Positions 8,712-18,739 are shown, numbered from the stretch's first letter. The stretch is DNA of 64,000 bases from Spirosoma endophyticum (GCF_900112365.1 NZ_FOLQ01000004.1:1-64000); one strand, 5' to 3'. Notes: generated by a model not told the origin, from the letters alone. Numbers and translations: made by a program.

Positions 8712-9538
8712 ATGGACAACAACCAGAATATTCAGCCCACCGAAAGCGGTTATGCCCCTGTAAATGGGCTTCAGCTATACTATGAGGTCTACGGAGAAGG
8801 CAAACCCCTTGTGCTGCTGCACGGCTCCTACCTGACTATCCCCCTGAATTGGTCAACCTTCATCCCGCTGCTGGCCAAAGACCGGAGAGTCATTGCCACC
8901 GAAATGCAGGGGCATGGCCGCACCAGGGATACAACCCGCGAGTTTAGTTACGAAGCAATGGCCGATGATGTGTCCGGTCTACTTAAGCACCTTAAACTCG
9001 ATCAGGCCGATATAATGGGCTACAGTATGGGTGGCTGCTTAGCCTTTCAGGTAGCGGTGCGCCATCCCGAGCAGGTACGCAGGCTGGTGGTGTTGTCAGG
9101 TACCTACAAGCACGATGGCTGGTGACCCGATACGGAGGCCAGTTTTGCTAGGTTCACCCCAGACCTATTTGAGGGCACGCCCGTATGGGAACAATACGAT
9201 AGCTTTGGCAATGATCCGGCCCGTTTTCCGGAATTTGTAAAAAAGGTGGTTAGTATAGATCTGAAGACCTACGATTGGTCAACGGATGTAAAAACCATAC
9301 CCCCCCCGTCTTCATGGCCATTGGCGATGCCGATGGGGTGCGCTATGAGCATGCCCTTGAACTATTTCGGGCCAAAGGGGGTGGGAAACAAGGCGATATA
9401 GACGGGTTACCTAAATCTCGGTTGGCCATTCTACCCGGCACGACCCATATCGGTATGCTGCAGCGAACCAATTGGCTAAACCCGATGATCACGGAGTTCC
9501 TGGATTCCGATCTGTCTGCCGCCCCTCCTACCTTTTAA
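8712..9538 (+). pseudogene. Broken alpha/beta hydrolase
   Basis: The first 137 codons give a normal hydrolase N-terminus: LVLLHGSYLTIP, the acid-region ATEMQGHGRT and the nucleophile elbow GYSMGG. A TGA at 9123-9125 then stops the frame, yet the same frame continues with good homologous-looking sequence (TPDLFEGTPVWEQYD). At a run of eight C at 9300-9307 the frame shifts, and the remainder (VFMAIGDADGVRYEHALELF ... ILPGTTHIGM) ends at 9538. Restoring both lesions would give about 275 residues, normal for the family. Two separate lesions favour a true pseudogene over a sequencing error. It follows the isomerase-like gene by 32 bases. Confidence 0.8.
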
Positions 9539-9566
9539 GGCGTGATTACCCTGCAAAACAAGAAAC

Positions 9567-10034
9567 ATGAAACGGCTTCAAGGCATTCACAAAGCACACA
9601 TTCCGAATCCAGCCCTAAACGAACTGGGCAAGCTGGTTGGCCAATGGACAACAGCTAGCACCCATCCCGCCGTCCCCAATAAAGTGTTGGCCGGGAAATC
9701 ATCCTTTGAATGGATCGAGGGCGGTGCTTTTCTGAAGTGGTATTTAGAGGTTGAGGAAGAAGGGTTCCCGGTTGGTATCGGCATCTTCGGCAGTGACGAC
9801 GCTACCGGAGAGTTGTTTATGCTTTATTTTGACGAGCGGAAGATTTCGAGAAAGTATGAGGTTTCTGTTAACGGCAACGTGGTGAAATGGTGGCGCAATG
9901 TGTCTGGATTTTCGCAACGCTATAGCTGGACCATTAAGGGTGATGGGAATACGATCCTGGGAAAAGGTGAACTCTGTGAAGACGGCGAAACATGGGGTAA
10001 AGATTTAGACCAGACATTTACTCGTGTCAAGTAA
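9567..10034 (+). CDS. DUF1579-like small beta-barrel protein
   Basis: A 155-residue protein that opens with NPALNELGKLVGQWTTASTH, typical of small lipocalin-like or DUF1579-type proteins where an L..L.G.W motif starts the barrel. Later blocks (FEWIEGGAFLKWYLEVE, GIFGSDDATGELFMLYFDER, GKGELCEDGETWGKDL) fit alternating beta strands. There is no signal peptide, so it is cytoplasmic. A ligand or reaction is unknown. It lies 28 bases after the broken hydrolase and may have belonged to the same operon. Confidence 0.65.
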   Translation: MKRLQGIHKAHIPNPALNELGKLVGQWTTASTHPAVPNKVLAGKSSFEWIEGGAFLKWYLEVEEEGFPVGIGIFGSDDATGELFMLYFDERKISRKYEVSVNGNVVKWWRNVSGFSQRYSWTIKGDGNTILGKGELCEDGETWGKDLDQTFTRVK

Positions 10035-10120
10035 AAGAGGGATTTGTGAGACCATATGCTACGGATAGTAGTTTACAGTTATTAAAATTTGTGCGCAAAA
10101 TCCCGACCTAAATCGAACCT

Positions 10121-10174
10121 TTAAGTGAACTAATGTAAACTGCTTTATGAAATAAGCTATATCCGTTCACTTAA
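10121..10174. repeat. 10-bp inverted repeat TTAAGTGAAC/GTTCACTTAA
   Basis: TTAAGTGAAC at 10121-10130 and its inverse at 10165-10174, 34 bases apart, in the gene-free stretch after the DUF1579-like gene. The arms share the GTTCA core seen in hairpins at 3982-4017 and 18778-18840, but in the opposite sense. Confidence 0.4.
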
Positions 10175-10404
10175 TGTTCTAACAAAGCTCAGTATGCAGT
10201 ACTAGTCATAGCTTGGTATAAGGGGGCCAATTTTAACGGAAAATAACAACTTAGGTTAGCCTAAAGCATAGGTCGAACGATCAGTTGAAAAAGGTTGGCA
10301 ACTGCTCCTGCAGACGGTACATAGTTACATCGAAATAACCTTCCCTAGCTTTCATAGATTGGTTCCTCAGGCATCAGTGGCTCATCGCCGTCCCACGCCA
10401 ATAG

Positions 10405-10436
10405 AAAAAACGGCTACATTGCTGAGCCGCTTTTTT
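10405..10436. terminator. Bidirectional intrinsic terminator candidate
   Basis: A-run, CGGCT, nine-base loop, AGCCG, C and a T-run (10405-10436). The A-run on one side and T-run on the other would let it work in both directions, fitting its place between convergent genes. Confidence 0.65.
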
Positions 10437-10673
10437 CAGAATTCCATCATTCACTACACGTTATAGACAGGGGGTCTATAGGCCTAGTAACGGATTGTAG
10501 GTTATTTCGTTTTTATTTAACCGATCAACCGGATAAGGCCAGCAAAAAGATAGGATATGGGGTGGCACGGTACTCGGGCAACACGAACTGCCTTAACCGC
10601 CAGTGTGGTCAGCTCTACTCCTTTTAATGACTTGATTTCACTCAACCGTATTATGTAGGCCCTCAGCTACCTT

Positions 10674-12038
10674 TCATCGATTCCAAATCCCGCTGGCCGT
10701 CCCTTTAATTAATTTATGGGCCTGAATGGGGCCAAGAACCGCTCCGTATCCTAACGAGACGACCGAGGCCAGCACTACGCCTGAACTGCCCAAACCTAAG
10801 GTTTTGCTCAGCAGAAAAGCTAAGGGAATATTGGTCAGAATACAGGCCAGTGCGTACCATATCTGGAGCCGCATCTTGCCTGCACTATTGGTAACGGTAC
10901 TCGAAATAAGATTCCAGCCCGTAATCACGACAAATAGCCCAAGGCTAAGATTCAAGCTAGAGGGAATGTGAATGCGCTGGCCAACCCAAACTGAGTAAAC
11001 GGGTTGAGCTACCAACACCATCAAGATGACGACACCCACCAAGCCAGCCCAAAGCCTATACATCATCTGGTGGGTACGCTGCATCCAGGCGACATCTTGT
11101 TTGACAAAGGCCTCAGTGAAGGCTGACCAGTAGGGCACGATGACCAACCCAAAGAGCGTATTGGTAATGGTGAAATAGCGAAAGGCTATGTTATAAGACG
11201 CCACAGCTGCCGAGCCAAAAAATTGATTGATCAGCAAGTTATCGGTGTAAAAAACAACAATGAAAGCGAGCTGGATTAAAAAAAATGTGTATCCCAGTGA
11301 AAGAATCTGCCTGGCTTGTTTAAACCGGATTTGAGTGAACGTAGGCCGATAAGCGATCAATCGTTTCTGATACAGCACCCAGCTACTAATTCCTAAGACC
11401 ACCAAAGGGCTTCCGGCCGCTACTAGAGCCAGGTAGACTACGTTCGAATTCGTAAACCGACTTACCCCGTACGTGCCGATCAAGACGAGTAAATTGATCA
11501 GAAAATTGATCAAATTGACCCGGCTTGACTCTTGCAATGCCAGCAACACGTAGGACAGCATATCCAGCACTAACTTAACAGCCATAGCGATCGCCACGAT
11601 CAGCACAACTAAGCGCAATTGATGGGGATCCATGGATGAGTTGAGCACCCGTGACCAAGGTATGTAGTTGGCCAGAATCAGGAATAACAGAATAAACGCC
11701 CCTTGCAGCAAGCCAAACAAAGCGTAAGCCGTACTAACCAATAGCTGGGCTAGTTTAGGATTCTGATTGGAAGCCGCTTCGGCCAGCTTATTACGTAGTC
11801 CATTGCCAATACCCAGATCAACGAAGGCCAGCAAGGAACTCATCGAACTAATCGTCACCCAAGTCCCATAAGTGGTCTGGGTTAAGTAACTGATTGTTAT
11901 TGGAACTAGTAAGAGAGAAACCAGCATACTACCCGCTTTACTGATTAGGCCCAAAACGGAATTAATGTGAAGGTTCCGCGTGCGGGGATGAATAGTGGCA
12001 ATTCGTTTCTGGAGCTGTCCTAGGGCCGTCAAAATCAT
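10674..12038 (-). CDS. Oligosaccharide flippase (Wzx-like, MOP superfamily)
   Basis: A 454-residue protein from the ATG at 12038 (a TTG nine codons upstream is possible). It has about 12-14 hydrophobic segments over its length and a typical flippase N-terminus: INSVLGLISKAGSMLVSLLLV followed by TYGTWVTISS and FVDLGIGNGLRNKL, the signature of polysaccharide-export MOP proteins. These move lipid-linked oligosaccharides across the inner membrane. The divergent neighbour at 13096 is a GT4 glycosyltransferase, which supports a role in surface polysaccharide synthesis, although a full locus (polymerase, initiating transferase) is not visible here. Confidence 0.85.
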   Translation of the reverse strand: MILTALGQLQKRIATIHPRTRNLHINSVLGLISKAGSMLVSLLLVPITISYLTQTTYGTWVTISSMSSLLAFVDLGIGNGLRNKLAEAASNQNPKLAQLLVSTAYALFGLLQGAFILLFLILANYIPWSRVLNSSMDPHQLRLVVLIVAIAMAVKLVLDMLSYVLLALQESSRVNLINFLINLLVLIGTYGVSRFTNSNVVYLALVAAGSPLVVLGISSWVLYQKRLIAYRPTFTQIRFKQARQILSLGYTFFLIQLAFIVVFYTDNLLINQFFGSAAVASYNIAFRYFTITNTLFGLVIVPYWSAFTEAFVKQDVAWMQRTHQMMYRLWAGLVGVVILMVLVAQPVYSVWVGQRIHIPSSLNLSLGLFVVITGWNLISSTVTNSAGKMRLQIWYALACILTNIPLAFLLSKTLGLGSSGVVLASVVSLGYGAVLGPIQAHKLIKGTASGIWNR

Positions 12039-12087
12039 TCTGTGTCTGGATAAACGTGGTAGCAAGTGTGTAAATTATGGCAATGAA

Positions 12088-12126
12088 ACGCTGTCAGCTA
12101 CTGATGTCAAGTGTCATCGACAGCGT
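12088..12126. repeat. 8-bp inverted repeat upstream of the flippase gene
   Basis: ACGCTGTC (12088-12095) and GACAGCGT (12119-12126) with an inner GATG/CATC pair, located 50-90 bases upstream of the flippase start. It may be an operator or a 5'-leader hairpin. Confidence 0.4.
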
Positions 12127-13095
12127 TCGGTCTTCCCGAGCGCGTGACAAAAATTAACTACCCAAGTTAAATTATATCTTATCGCTTGATCCGATCAGCA
12201 CTATACTTTGACTCATTTCCTGGATCAAGAAGTAGCGATTTTCAAACGTGAAACTTTACCTAGATTTTGCTCCTGATAGCTGCCGGTCGTATGGCTAATG
12301 CCCGTAGCACGACACCTGTTTTAACCAGGTTGTCTACTTAATCGACCAACAGGGTTAAGAAAATAGGAAGCAAACTACGTTGTTGGTTAAGCACGGCATC
12401 TTTTATTCGTTTGCAATAAAACCATTTTAACAGGCCTTGGCATCATTTTACTTTTTAAAAGGTAATCCTTGAAATACTTCTATTTTAAAGGGTATATCTG
12501 CAACGTGGATATAACTACGCTAGATAGGTTAGAAACATACAATGCATTACGCAACTTATTGGGTCTAATAGGTATATAAAGAGTTTAAACTAATCAACAT
12601 GTCGTTGATCACTACGGGACGGGGCTTACCAAACTTCTGGTCTAAATTTATAGTAGCTAGCCTAAACCCGTTGACCAACAAGGAGGCCATCGCGTAGATA
12701 CGGGTGAAGGCTTAGTAATGACAACATCCATCGCCAAGGGATCATCTTAATGGGAGATCAACACTGTATGCATTTTAAACTAACCCTTGATAAGCTCCTT
12801 AGCGCTAGACACGGGATCTTGCTGGCTAAGAACGAACTTCAGGTAAGGTTGTCTAGAACTGCCGACAACCAAGCCAATCTAGTTACTACTCGTAAGTATG
12901 GAGTCGACACCAGTTTGGTGACTCACTCATGTTGATACCACTGTCGCCTACCAGTAACCTGAGCGGTTTGAACTATAGATTCACCTTCGCGATGATCAGT
13001 GCCTTATCCGATGTCAGTCCAACCAATAGAATACCCGCCTAAAGACGAACCACCGGGAGGAAATCTTTCTGATAACCCCATAACTGACCCTTCGA
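12127..13095. other. Long divergent intergenic stretch, no gene recognised
   Basis: Nearly 1 kb between the flippase and GT4 genes. The one frame above 60 codons, at 12750-12935, has no protein-like features. The stretch must hold both promoters. It looks like degenerate non-coding DNA similar to the other gaps in this region. Confidence 0.45.
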
Positions 13096-14346
13096 ATGTA
13101 CATTGGTGTATTAGGGCCTATTGCTACGAATGACTTATTGAATGAATCGGTTTTAGCCCAGCAGCCGTCCTGGCCAAAAGGTCGAGCCGGAGCCCCCTTA
13201 GTGAGTAACCTCATTAAAGAATATCTAGCCCTTGGGCATCGGGTGCTGGCGATTACAATTGATCCGGACATGGATGATAACGAGCCCCCTTTTGTTTATA
13301 CCGATCAACAACTCACCTATGTGGTTGCCCCCAGCCGGCACCACACGTTCCGGCCCAATGGCAAGCGGCTGGGCCGGACGCTGGACTTGTTCCGATTTGA
13401 GCGTCATCAGATGCTCGCTTTATTACATCGCTATAAACCCGATGTGGTTCACGCCCATTGGACCTATGAATTCGCCATGGCTGCGTTGAGTTATAGCCCC
13501 AATGCCCTGATCACGGTTCATGATAACGCCTTGACTATCCTCACTTACATCCGGACATTGGAGCGGGTTTTCATGTTCTTTCTGGCTCGAATTGTTTTTA
13601 AGCGGGGTCGCTGGTTTACGGCCGTATCGCCTTATATGGCCCAGTCAATTGGCAAATGGGTTTCCTCAAAGGTATTTGTGATCGCCAATCCAGTGTCAGT
13701 ACCTACAGTCCGCCGTAGTCCCGCTTTATCGGATCCCCCCACAATCGGCATGATTGTCAATGGATGGGAAAAACGCAAGAATAGTGAGAAGGGGTTACTG
13801 GCATTTAAAGTCTTACAACGTCAATATCCAACCGCCCTTTTATGGGCAATGGGTACGGCATTTGAGCCTGGAGGAGAGGCTGTTGATTTTTGTCGGCACC
13901 ATAACATAACGAATGTGCATTTCTTGGGGTCAATGGCTCATGCCGATGTGCTGGGGAAACTGGCTGAATGTACTCTACTGTTGCACACCTCGCTGGAGGA
14001 ATCTTTCGGGATGGTTTTAGCGGAAGCCATGAGTTTAGGCGTTCCAGTAGTGGCTGGCAAATTCAGCGGGGCTGTTCCCTGGGTAGTAGCCGAGGGTGGT
14101 TTATTAGTTGACGTAACCCAAGTTGATGAAATTGCAATCGCCCTGGAAACGCTACTCACTGAACCCGCAACCTACAGGCGCCTTTCGGGGAATGGTGTTC
14201 AACTCGTACAAAGCCGCTTTTCTATTCAATTTATTGCCAATCAATTCTTGATGCTCTATCAGTTATGTAATTCAAGTTTACCCGGTTCGGAGCCAACTTC
14301 AGCGTCGGGTGAAATAGGAATTAGCTCTACGGGTAAGTTTGGTTAA
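13096..14346 (+). CDS. Glycosyltransferase family 4
   Basis: A 416-residue GT-B fold protein. The N-terminal half carries APLVSNLIKEYLALGHRVLA and DVVHAHWTYEFA. The C-terminal nucleotide-sugar domain has FLGSMAHADVLGKLAECTLL and the family motif EESFGMVLAEAMSLGVPVV, where the first and last glutamates form the E-x7-E pair. GT4 enzymes are retaining transferases, usually cytoplasmic and membrane-associated, building surface polysaccharides. The sugar donor is unknown. It is divergent from the Wzx-like flippase, and a broken SDR gene follows. Confidence 0.88.
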   Translation: MYIGVLGPIATNDLLNESVLAQQPSWPKGRAGAPLVSNLIKEYLALGHRVLAITIDPDMDDNEPPFVYTDQQLTYVVAPSRHHTFRPNGKRLGRTLDLFRFERHQMLALLHRYKPDVVHAHWTYEFAMAALSYSPNALITVHDNALTILTYIRTLERVFMFFLARIVFKRGRWFTAVSPYMAQSIGKWVSSKVFVIANPVSVPTVRRSPALSDPPTIGMIVNGWEKRKNSEKGLLAFKVLQRQYPTALLWAMGTAFEPGGEAVDFCRHHNITNVHFLGSMAHADVLGKLAECTLLLHTSLEESFGMVLAEAMSLGVPVVAGKFSGAVPWVVAEGGLLVDVTQVDEIAIALETLLTEPATYRRLSGNGVQLVQSRFSIQFIANQFLMLYQLCNSSLPGSEPTSASGEIGISSTGKFG

Positions 14347-14432
14347 CGGCCTGTTTACAACGGCCGCTAAACGTGGACAACTGCTCTATTTGATGAGTTG
14401 CCGAATGAGTTACGGTTCATAATAGATAAAAA

Positions 14433-15226
14433 ATGGTTTTACAGCTTCGTGGCAAAACTGCCCTGGTAACCGGATCGAAGGCGGGCATTGGCCTGACAAT
14501 TGCCAAAACGCTGGCCTAGGAAGGAGCCGACGTCATACTCAATGGCCGCAGCAACGAAGGGGTTGCAACACTGGCCCGTCAACTGACGGACGAATTACCT
14601 GGCACCCGCTTTCGGGGCATTGCGGCTGATTTTAGTCAGGTGACTCAAATGAACGCCTTGCTGGCGGAATTGCCCCAAGTGGATATAGTGATTAACAACG
14701 TCGGAATCTTTGAGCCGAAAGCGTTTGCCGACATTCCCAATGAGGACTGATTCAAGTTTTTTGAGGTAAACGTCATGAGCGGGGTTCGCCTGTCCCGTCA
14801 TTATTTCCCCATATGCTGGCCAACGGGTGGGGACGTGTCCTTATCATCTCCAGCGAGTCAGCGCTGCAAATCCCGACGGAGATGATTCATTATAGCACAA
14901 CCAAAACCGCTCAATTGGCTGTTTCACGCGGTCTGGCTGAATTGACCACCGGGACGGACGTGACGGTCAATACGGCGCTGCCCGGTCCGACGTTCTCCGA
15001 AGGTATGGGCGATTTTATTACCAGTATGGCGGCTAGAAGTAACGTGTCGGTAGCGGAAATGGAGAAGGATTTCTTCAAAAATGCCTGCCCGACCTCTATC
15101 ATCAAACGATTAGCTACCACCCAGGAGGTGGCTAATCTGGTCGCTTATCTGGCCAGCCCGCTGGCATTGGCCACCAATGGAGCCGCCATCCGGGTAGATG
15201 GGGGTGTATCCAAGACCATTGCCTGA
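14433..15226 (+). pseudogene. Broken short-chain dehydrogenase/reductase
   Basis: The frame starts MVLQLRGKTALVTGSKAGIG, the SDR cofactor motif TGxxxGIG. It is stopped by TAG at 14517-14519 (where CAG or GAG would be expected) and TGA at 14748-14750 (where the family has tryptophan before FKFFEVNVMSGV). Around 14805-14812 the frame shifts, and the rest carries the catalytic region ISSESALQIPTEMIHYSTTK and the C-terminal GAAIRVDGGVSKTIA. All blocks are in order and the total length matches a 264-residue SDR. At least three lesions make it non-functional. Confidence 0.85.
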
Positions 15227-15556
15227 TAGCAGCTCAACCCTGAAAAAGCTACAGGGTCAACCGGCCTCTTCATGGGTGATAACACGGTAGATCGTTGCAA
15301 CCGGGCGCTTGACGGTTCACGACATATACCGGGTCTATCAGGAGGTTCCGGCCTACCAGTATCCTGTTACTTACGTTTAACATTTTTTTTCAGAACGGGA
15401 GCAGGCTATTGATTGGATAAGCCAGTAAAAACGTATAATTGAATCGGTACAGAGCAGCAGAGGAAGGTCATTACGCTTTTACAATAATTCGTTGCGTAGG
15501 GTATAGACTAATTCATTACTAGCAGCCTGGCTTGTCTTCAATACATAAATACGTCA
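15227..15556. other. Intergenic stretch, possible small debris
   Basis: A short frame ending near 15380 (reading IYRVYQEVPAYQYPVTYV) looks protein-like but lacks a start or relatives I recognise. Nothing else was seen. Confidence 0.35.
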
Positions 15557-16024
15557 ATGATTATGCGCCCTATTATGCTCAGCTGCACTCTTTTAGCCCT
15601 GTTCCTATGGCTGACACTCAATACGGTAGCGGCCCAAACGTCTCTTTCCCAGCTACCAGACAATCAGCCCCATTTTGAAGTCTTAATCTTGATTGGTGGT
15701 AAGCCCGCCAATCTCTATAAAGGCATTCCCCTGACAACGCAAATCCTGCAGCTGGAAGGTTACCTGACCCGCCAAAGCCAGTTGGAATATGCTCAGTTAA
15801 AGCCAGAGGTGACTATTCATCGAGCGATCATCACGTTAGTGCGAAAAGATACCCGACTGGGTTCGATTGTCTGGACGGGGAGCGAGTCGCTAGGTAACTT
15901 ACCCCAACAAGCCAAAAAAGGGGATCAGTACGAGATCCGTTTGGACGATGTGCGTGTGCAGACTAAAGATGACAAATCCGAGCAATTGACGGCCAGTCAG
16001 CAACTGACGGTCAGGCTCTTCTAA
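15557..16024 (+). CDS. Secreted hypothetical protein, faintly GldM-like
   Basis: A 155-residue protein with an N-terminal signal peptide (LLALFLWLTLNTVAAQ). The mature part is rich in beta-strand-like blocks and ends GDQYEIRLDDVRVQTKDDK...LTVRLF. The GD.Y.I.L..V.V ending faintly recalls the C-terminal domain of the gliding/T9SS protein GldM, but this is a weak likeness and the protein is far shorter than GldM. It is probably periplasmic. It stands alone in its direction with gaps on both sides. Confidence 0.6.
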   Translation: MIMRPIMLSCTLLALFLWLTLNTVAAQTSLSQLPDNQPHFEVLILIGGKPANLYKGIPLTTQILQLEGYLTRQSQLEYAQLKPEVTIHRAIITLVRKDTRLGSIVWTGSESLGNLPQQAKKGDQYEIRLDDVRVQTKDDKSEQLTASQQLTVRLF

Positions 16025-16208
16025 CAAATGGTTCCTTACGTAGTAGAACGGTCTAGACGTTTGTTATCTTAGGTCGTACTGAAATGGGAACTCGTGACAA
16101 GAGTCAGTTAACCTGATTTAACTAGTATATGGGCTTTTTAGTCAACTCATCCGTAGTTGTCGTTTCACCTATGGATCACGTTTTTCGCAACTTTTTTCAC
16201 CCTTTATT

Positions 16209-17717
16209 ATGACAAAAAGGTCAATCTTATTGGTGGGGTTTATTGCCTTGAAGTTTCTGCTACAATATGTCTTAATTCATCCCGAGTATGATTTACATAG
16301 GGATGAATATCTGCACCTGGATCAGGCAAATCATCCTGCCTGGGGGTACTTATCGGTACCGCCCTTCACCTCCTGGATTGCCCTGATTATTAGCTGGCTT
16401 GGGCATCCGGTTTGGGCAGTGCGATTTTTCCCGGCCTTCTTTGGGGCGTTGACCATCCTGATCGTTTGGAAAACGGTAGAGGAGTTGAACGGAAATTTAT
16501 TTGCCTGTGTGCTAGCGGCCACGTGTCTAATCTTGTCCGTCTTATTACGATTGAACCAGCTTTTTCAGCCTAACTCCTTCGACGTCTTGTGTTGGACAAG
16601 CTTATATTTCGTATTAATTAAATACATCAATTCCAAAAACAAGCAATGGCTCTACGTTTTTGCCGCTGTCTTTGCGCTCGGGTTTCTAAATAAGTATAAT
16701 GTAGTTTTTCTGTTAATCGGACTGTTTCCCGCCCTACTACTGACCCCGCAGCGTCGATTGTTGCTGGGTCGGCACGTTTATCTAGCAGTAGGGGTAAGCC
16801 TTTTGTTAATCATGCCCAATCTGATCTGGCAATACCAACATACGTTTCCAGTCATTCACCACATGAGGCTACTGGCCCGGACTCAACTGGTCAAGGTAAA
16901 CCGGGCCGATTTTCTAAAAGAACAACTCCTATACTTTGTGGGCTCCTGGATTGTTATCATCGCTGGATTATATGGACTGCTCGTTTATAAACCTTTTTTA
17001 GCTTACCGATCTTTCTTTTTTGCCCTCCTATTCACCTTAGCAACGTTCACTTTTTTACGGGCCAAAGGGTATTACGCTATCGGGATATATCCGGTTTATC
17101 TAGCGTTTGGCGCTGTGTTTATTTCGGTTAAGTTACAATCGGTCTGGTTACGAGCCGCCTTGATGGTCGTCCCAATTCTGTTGTTTATCCCGGTATACCA
17201 GGTAGCTTTCCCCAATAAAACACCGCAGGAAATCACCCAGCATCCTGAGCAGTATCAAAAGCTGGGGCTCTTACGCTGGGAAGATGGAAAAGATCATGCA
17301 TTACCGCAGGATTTTGCGGATATGCTTGGCTGGCGGGAATTGGCCGCCAAGGTAGATTCGGTCTACGCCCGTTCGCCCGATCGGGATAAAACCCTGGTTT
17401 TATGTGACAATTATGGCCAAGCCGGGGCGATTAACTATTACACGCATCAGGGTATCAAGGCTGTCACCTTTAATGCGGATTATATAAACTGGTTTGAACT
17501 TGACAAAAAATATAACCATCTCATTCGAATCAAAGAAGCCGGGGCTGAAGCAAATGAACTGATAGAGAGTGGCTCTTTATTCAAGACGGCTTATGTCTCT
17601 GATTCGATTCGGAGTCCCTTTGCTCGGGAGCAGGGGACAACCATCTTTGTCTTTGCGTTTGCCAAAGTAAATATTAATCGTCGGCTGGCTAAAGAGATTG
17701 AGGAGGAGCGCTGGTAG
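16209..17717 (+). CDS. GT39/ArnT-like membrane glycosyltransferase
   Basis: A 502-residue protein with about 10-12 membrane segments in the first 330 residues and a soluble C-terminal domain. The first periplasmic loop carries DLHRDEYLHL and GYLSVPPFTSW, the acidic and PP motifs of the PMT/ArnT (PF13231-type) superfamily. These enzymes transfer a sugar from a polyprenyl-phosphate donor to lipid, protein or glycan on the periplasmic side. The C-terminal part (ADMLGWRELAAKVDSVYA, LVLCDNYGQAGAINYY) matches the soluble end of this group. The acceptor is unknown. Confidence 0.85.
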   Translation: MTKRSILLVGFIALKFLLQYVLIHPEYDLHRDEYLHLDQANHPAWGYLSVPPFTSWIALIISWLGHPVWAVRFFPAFFGALTILIVWKTVEELNGNLFACVLAATCLILSVLLRLNQLFQPNSFDVLCWTSLYFVLIKYINSKNKQWLYVFAAVFALGFLNKYNVVFLLIGLFPALLLTPQRRLLLGRHVYLAVGVSLLLIMPNLIWQYQHTFPVIHHMRLLARTQLVKVNRADFLKEQLLYFVGSWIVIIAGLYGLLVYKPFLAYRSFFFALLFTLATFTFLRAKGYYAIGIYPVYLAFGAVFISVKLQSVWLRAALMVVPILLFIPVYQVAFPNKTPQEITQHPEQYQKLGLLRWEDGKDHALPQDFADMLGWRELAAKVDSVYARSPDRDKTLVLCDNYGQAGAINYYTHQGIKAVTFNADYINWFELDKKYNHLIRIKEAGAEANELIESGSLFKTAYVSDSIRSPFAREQGTTIFVFAFAKVNINRRLAKEIEEERW

Positions 17718-17830
17718 CCCTGTTGTTGTCTTGTTGGGAAAACATACCAAGGTTTTTCTGTAAGCAGACAAAAAAAGAGGTTGATAAAATGACTAGTTGA
17801 CACACACCAGCAACCTACCACGTATCGAGT

Positions 17831-18739
17831 ATGCTAGAGCTATTCCGAACAGTGATCGTTTCTCGTTTTCCCGAACTGGGTAACGCTTCGTTTACCCTGC
17901 TGACCTTGGGCTGGGATTCAATAGCCGTGGATGTGGATGACGAGCTAATGTTTAAATTTCCTCGTGACCAAGAGGGAATCGACGCGTTACGTCGAGAAGC
18001 CGCCATGCTGGCTGTTGTTTGCCCAAAGCTGACACTAGCCGTCCCTGATCTCGTTTTTTTCGACACACCTCAGCCCTTTTCCAGACACATTAAGCTTAAA
18101 GGGGACCATTTAACCACAGCTCAATATGAACTACTGGATAACAGCGTAAAACAAAGAGTAGCCGAAGAACTAGCCCGATTTTATGCCCAGCTTCACGCCA
18201 TCGATCCTACCTTACTGCAAGCAGTAGGGGCACGGCCACTTGATCCATGGCCAACGTCGGAGGGTATTCTAACGGGTGTTCAACCACATTTATCCAAGGC
18301 TTATCTGATAAAGGCAATAAAAACACTTGATCAATGGGCGCATCTGGCTGACGATCCGTATGGGATCATCTATGGCTATTTTGACGGTCACGGCTGGAAC
18401 ATGGCGTTCGATTATGAACGTCAACAGCTAGCTGGGGTGTATGATTTTGGGGATGCTGGCTTTGGAGAGTTGCATCAAGAGTTCATCTACACCAACTTCA
18501 TTTCGCCCGACCTTACCGAACGGGTTATGACGGAATATGAACTCATTACGGGCTATCGACTTGACCGAGGGCGCGTGTCGATCCTAACTGGCGTGTTGCG
18601 GTTGGTTGAACTGGCCGAGATGGGTACTGATCCCGACTACGCCACCCTGGTGTTAGCCAATGCCTTGGGCTGGCCGAAAACTAAAGTTGTTGTGGTATGT
18701 CTTGTCCTGATTTTAATCGGAGGTTTTTCTGAACGGTGA
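17831..18739 (+). CDS. APH-fold phosphotransferase
   Basis: A 302-residue protein of the aminoglycoside-phosphotransferase fold. The nucleotide-binding lysine lies in ELMFKFPR. The catalytic loop reads IYGYFDGHGWNMAFD: the aspartate five before the asparagine is kept, while the usual first histidine (HGD..P.N) is a tyrosine. The metal-binding DFG equivalent is VYDFGDAGFG. The family includes antibiotic kinases but also many kinases of small metabolites, so resistance should not be assumed. The last 20 residues (VVVVCLVLILIGGFSER) are hydrophobic and may reflect a frameshifted or extended end. Confidence 0.75.
   Translation: MLELFRTVIVSRFPELGNASFTLLTLGWDSIAVDVDDELMFKFPRDQEGIDALRREAAMLAVVCPKLTLAVPDLVFFDTPQPFSRHIKLKGDHLTTAQYELLDNSVKQRVAEELARFYAQLHAIDPTLLQAVGARPLDPWPTSEGILTGVQPHLSKAYLIKAIKTLDQWAHLADDPYGIIYGYFDGHGWNMAFDYERQQLAGVYDFGDAGFGELHQEFIYTNFISPDLTERVMTEYELITGYRLDRGRVSILTGVLRLVELAEMGTDPDYATLVLANALGWPKTKVVVVCLVLILIGGFSER

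Larger units (their letters stand above)
10035..10673. other. Gene-free stretch between convergent genes
   Basis: About 640 bases between the DUF1579-like gene and the 3' end of the flippase gene. Apart from the inverted repeat at 10121-10174 and a terminator-like hairpin at 10405-10436 nothing recognisable was found. Confidence 0.45.

Noticed and set aside
12750-12935. 61-codon frame in the flippase/GT4 gap
   Set aside because: No protein-like pattern, no conserved start context and no relatives recognised.
4590-14750. Possible recoding of TGA as tryptophan, since two broken genes have TGA where Trp is expected
   Set aside because: The same genes also carry frameshifts or a TAG, and many intact genes in the window end with TGA. 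Ordinary G-to-A mutation in pseudogenes explains it.
15557-16024. Calling the secreted 155-residue protein GldM
   Set aside because: Only the last 40 residues are faintly similar, the length is a third of GldM, and no gld genes are nearby.
17831-18739. Calling the APH-fold protein an aminoglycoside resistance gene
   Set aside because: The fold is shared by many metabolite kinases and the HGD motif is altered to YFD; resistance is not supported.
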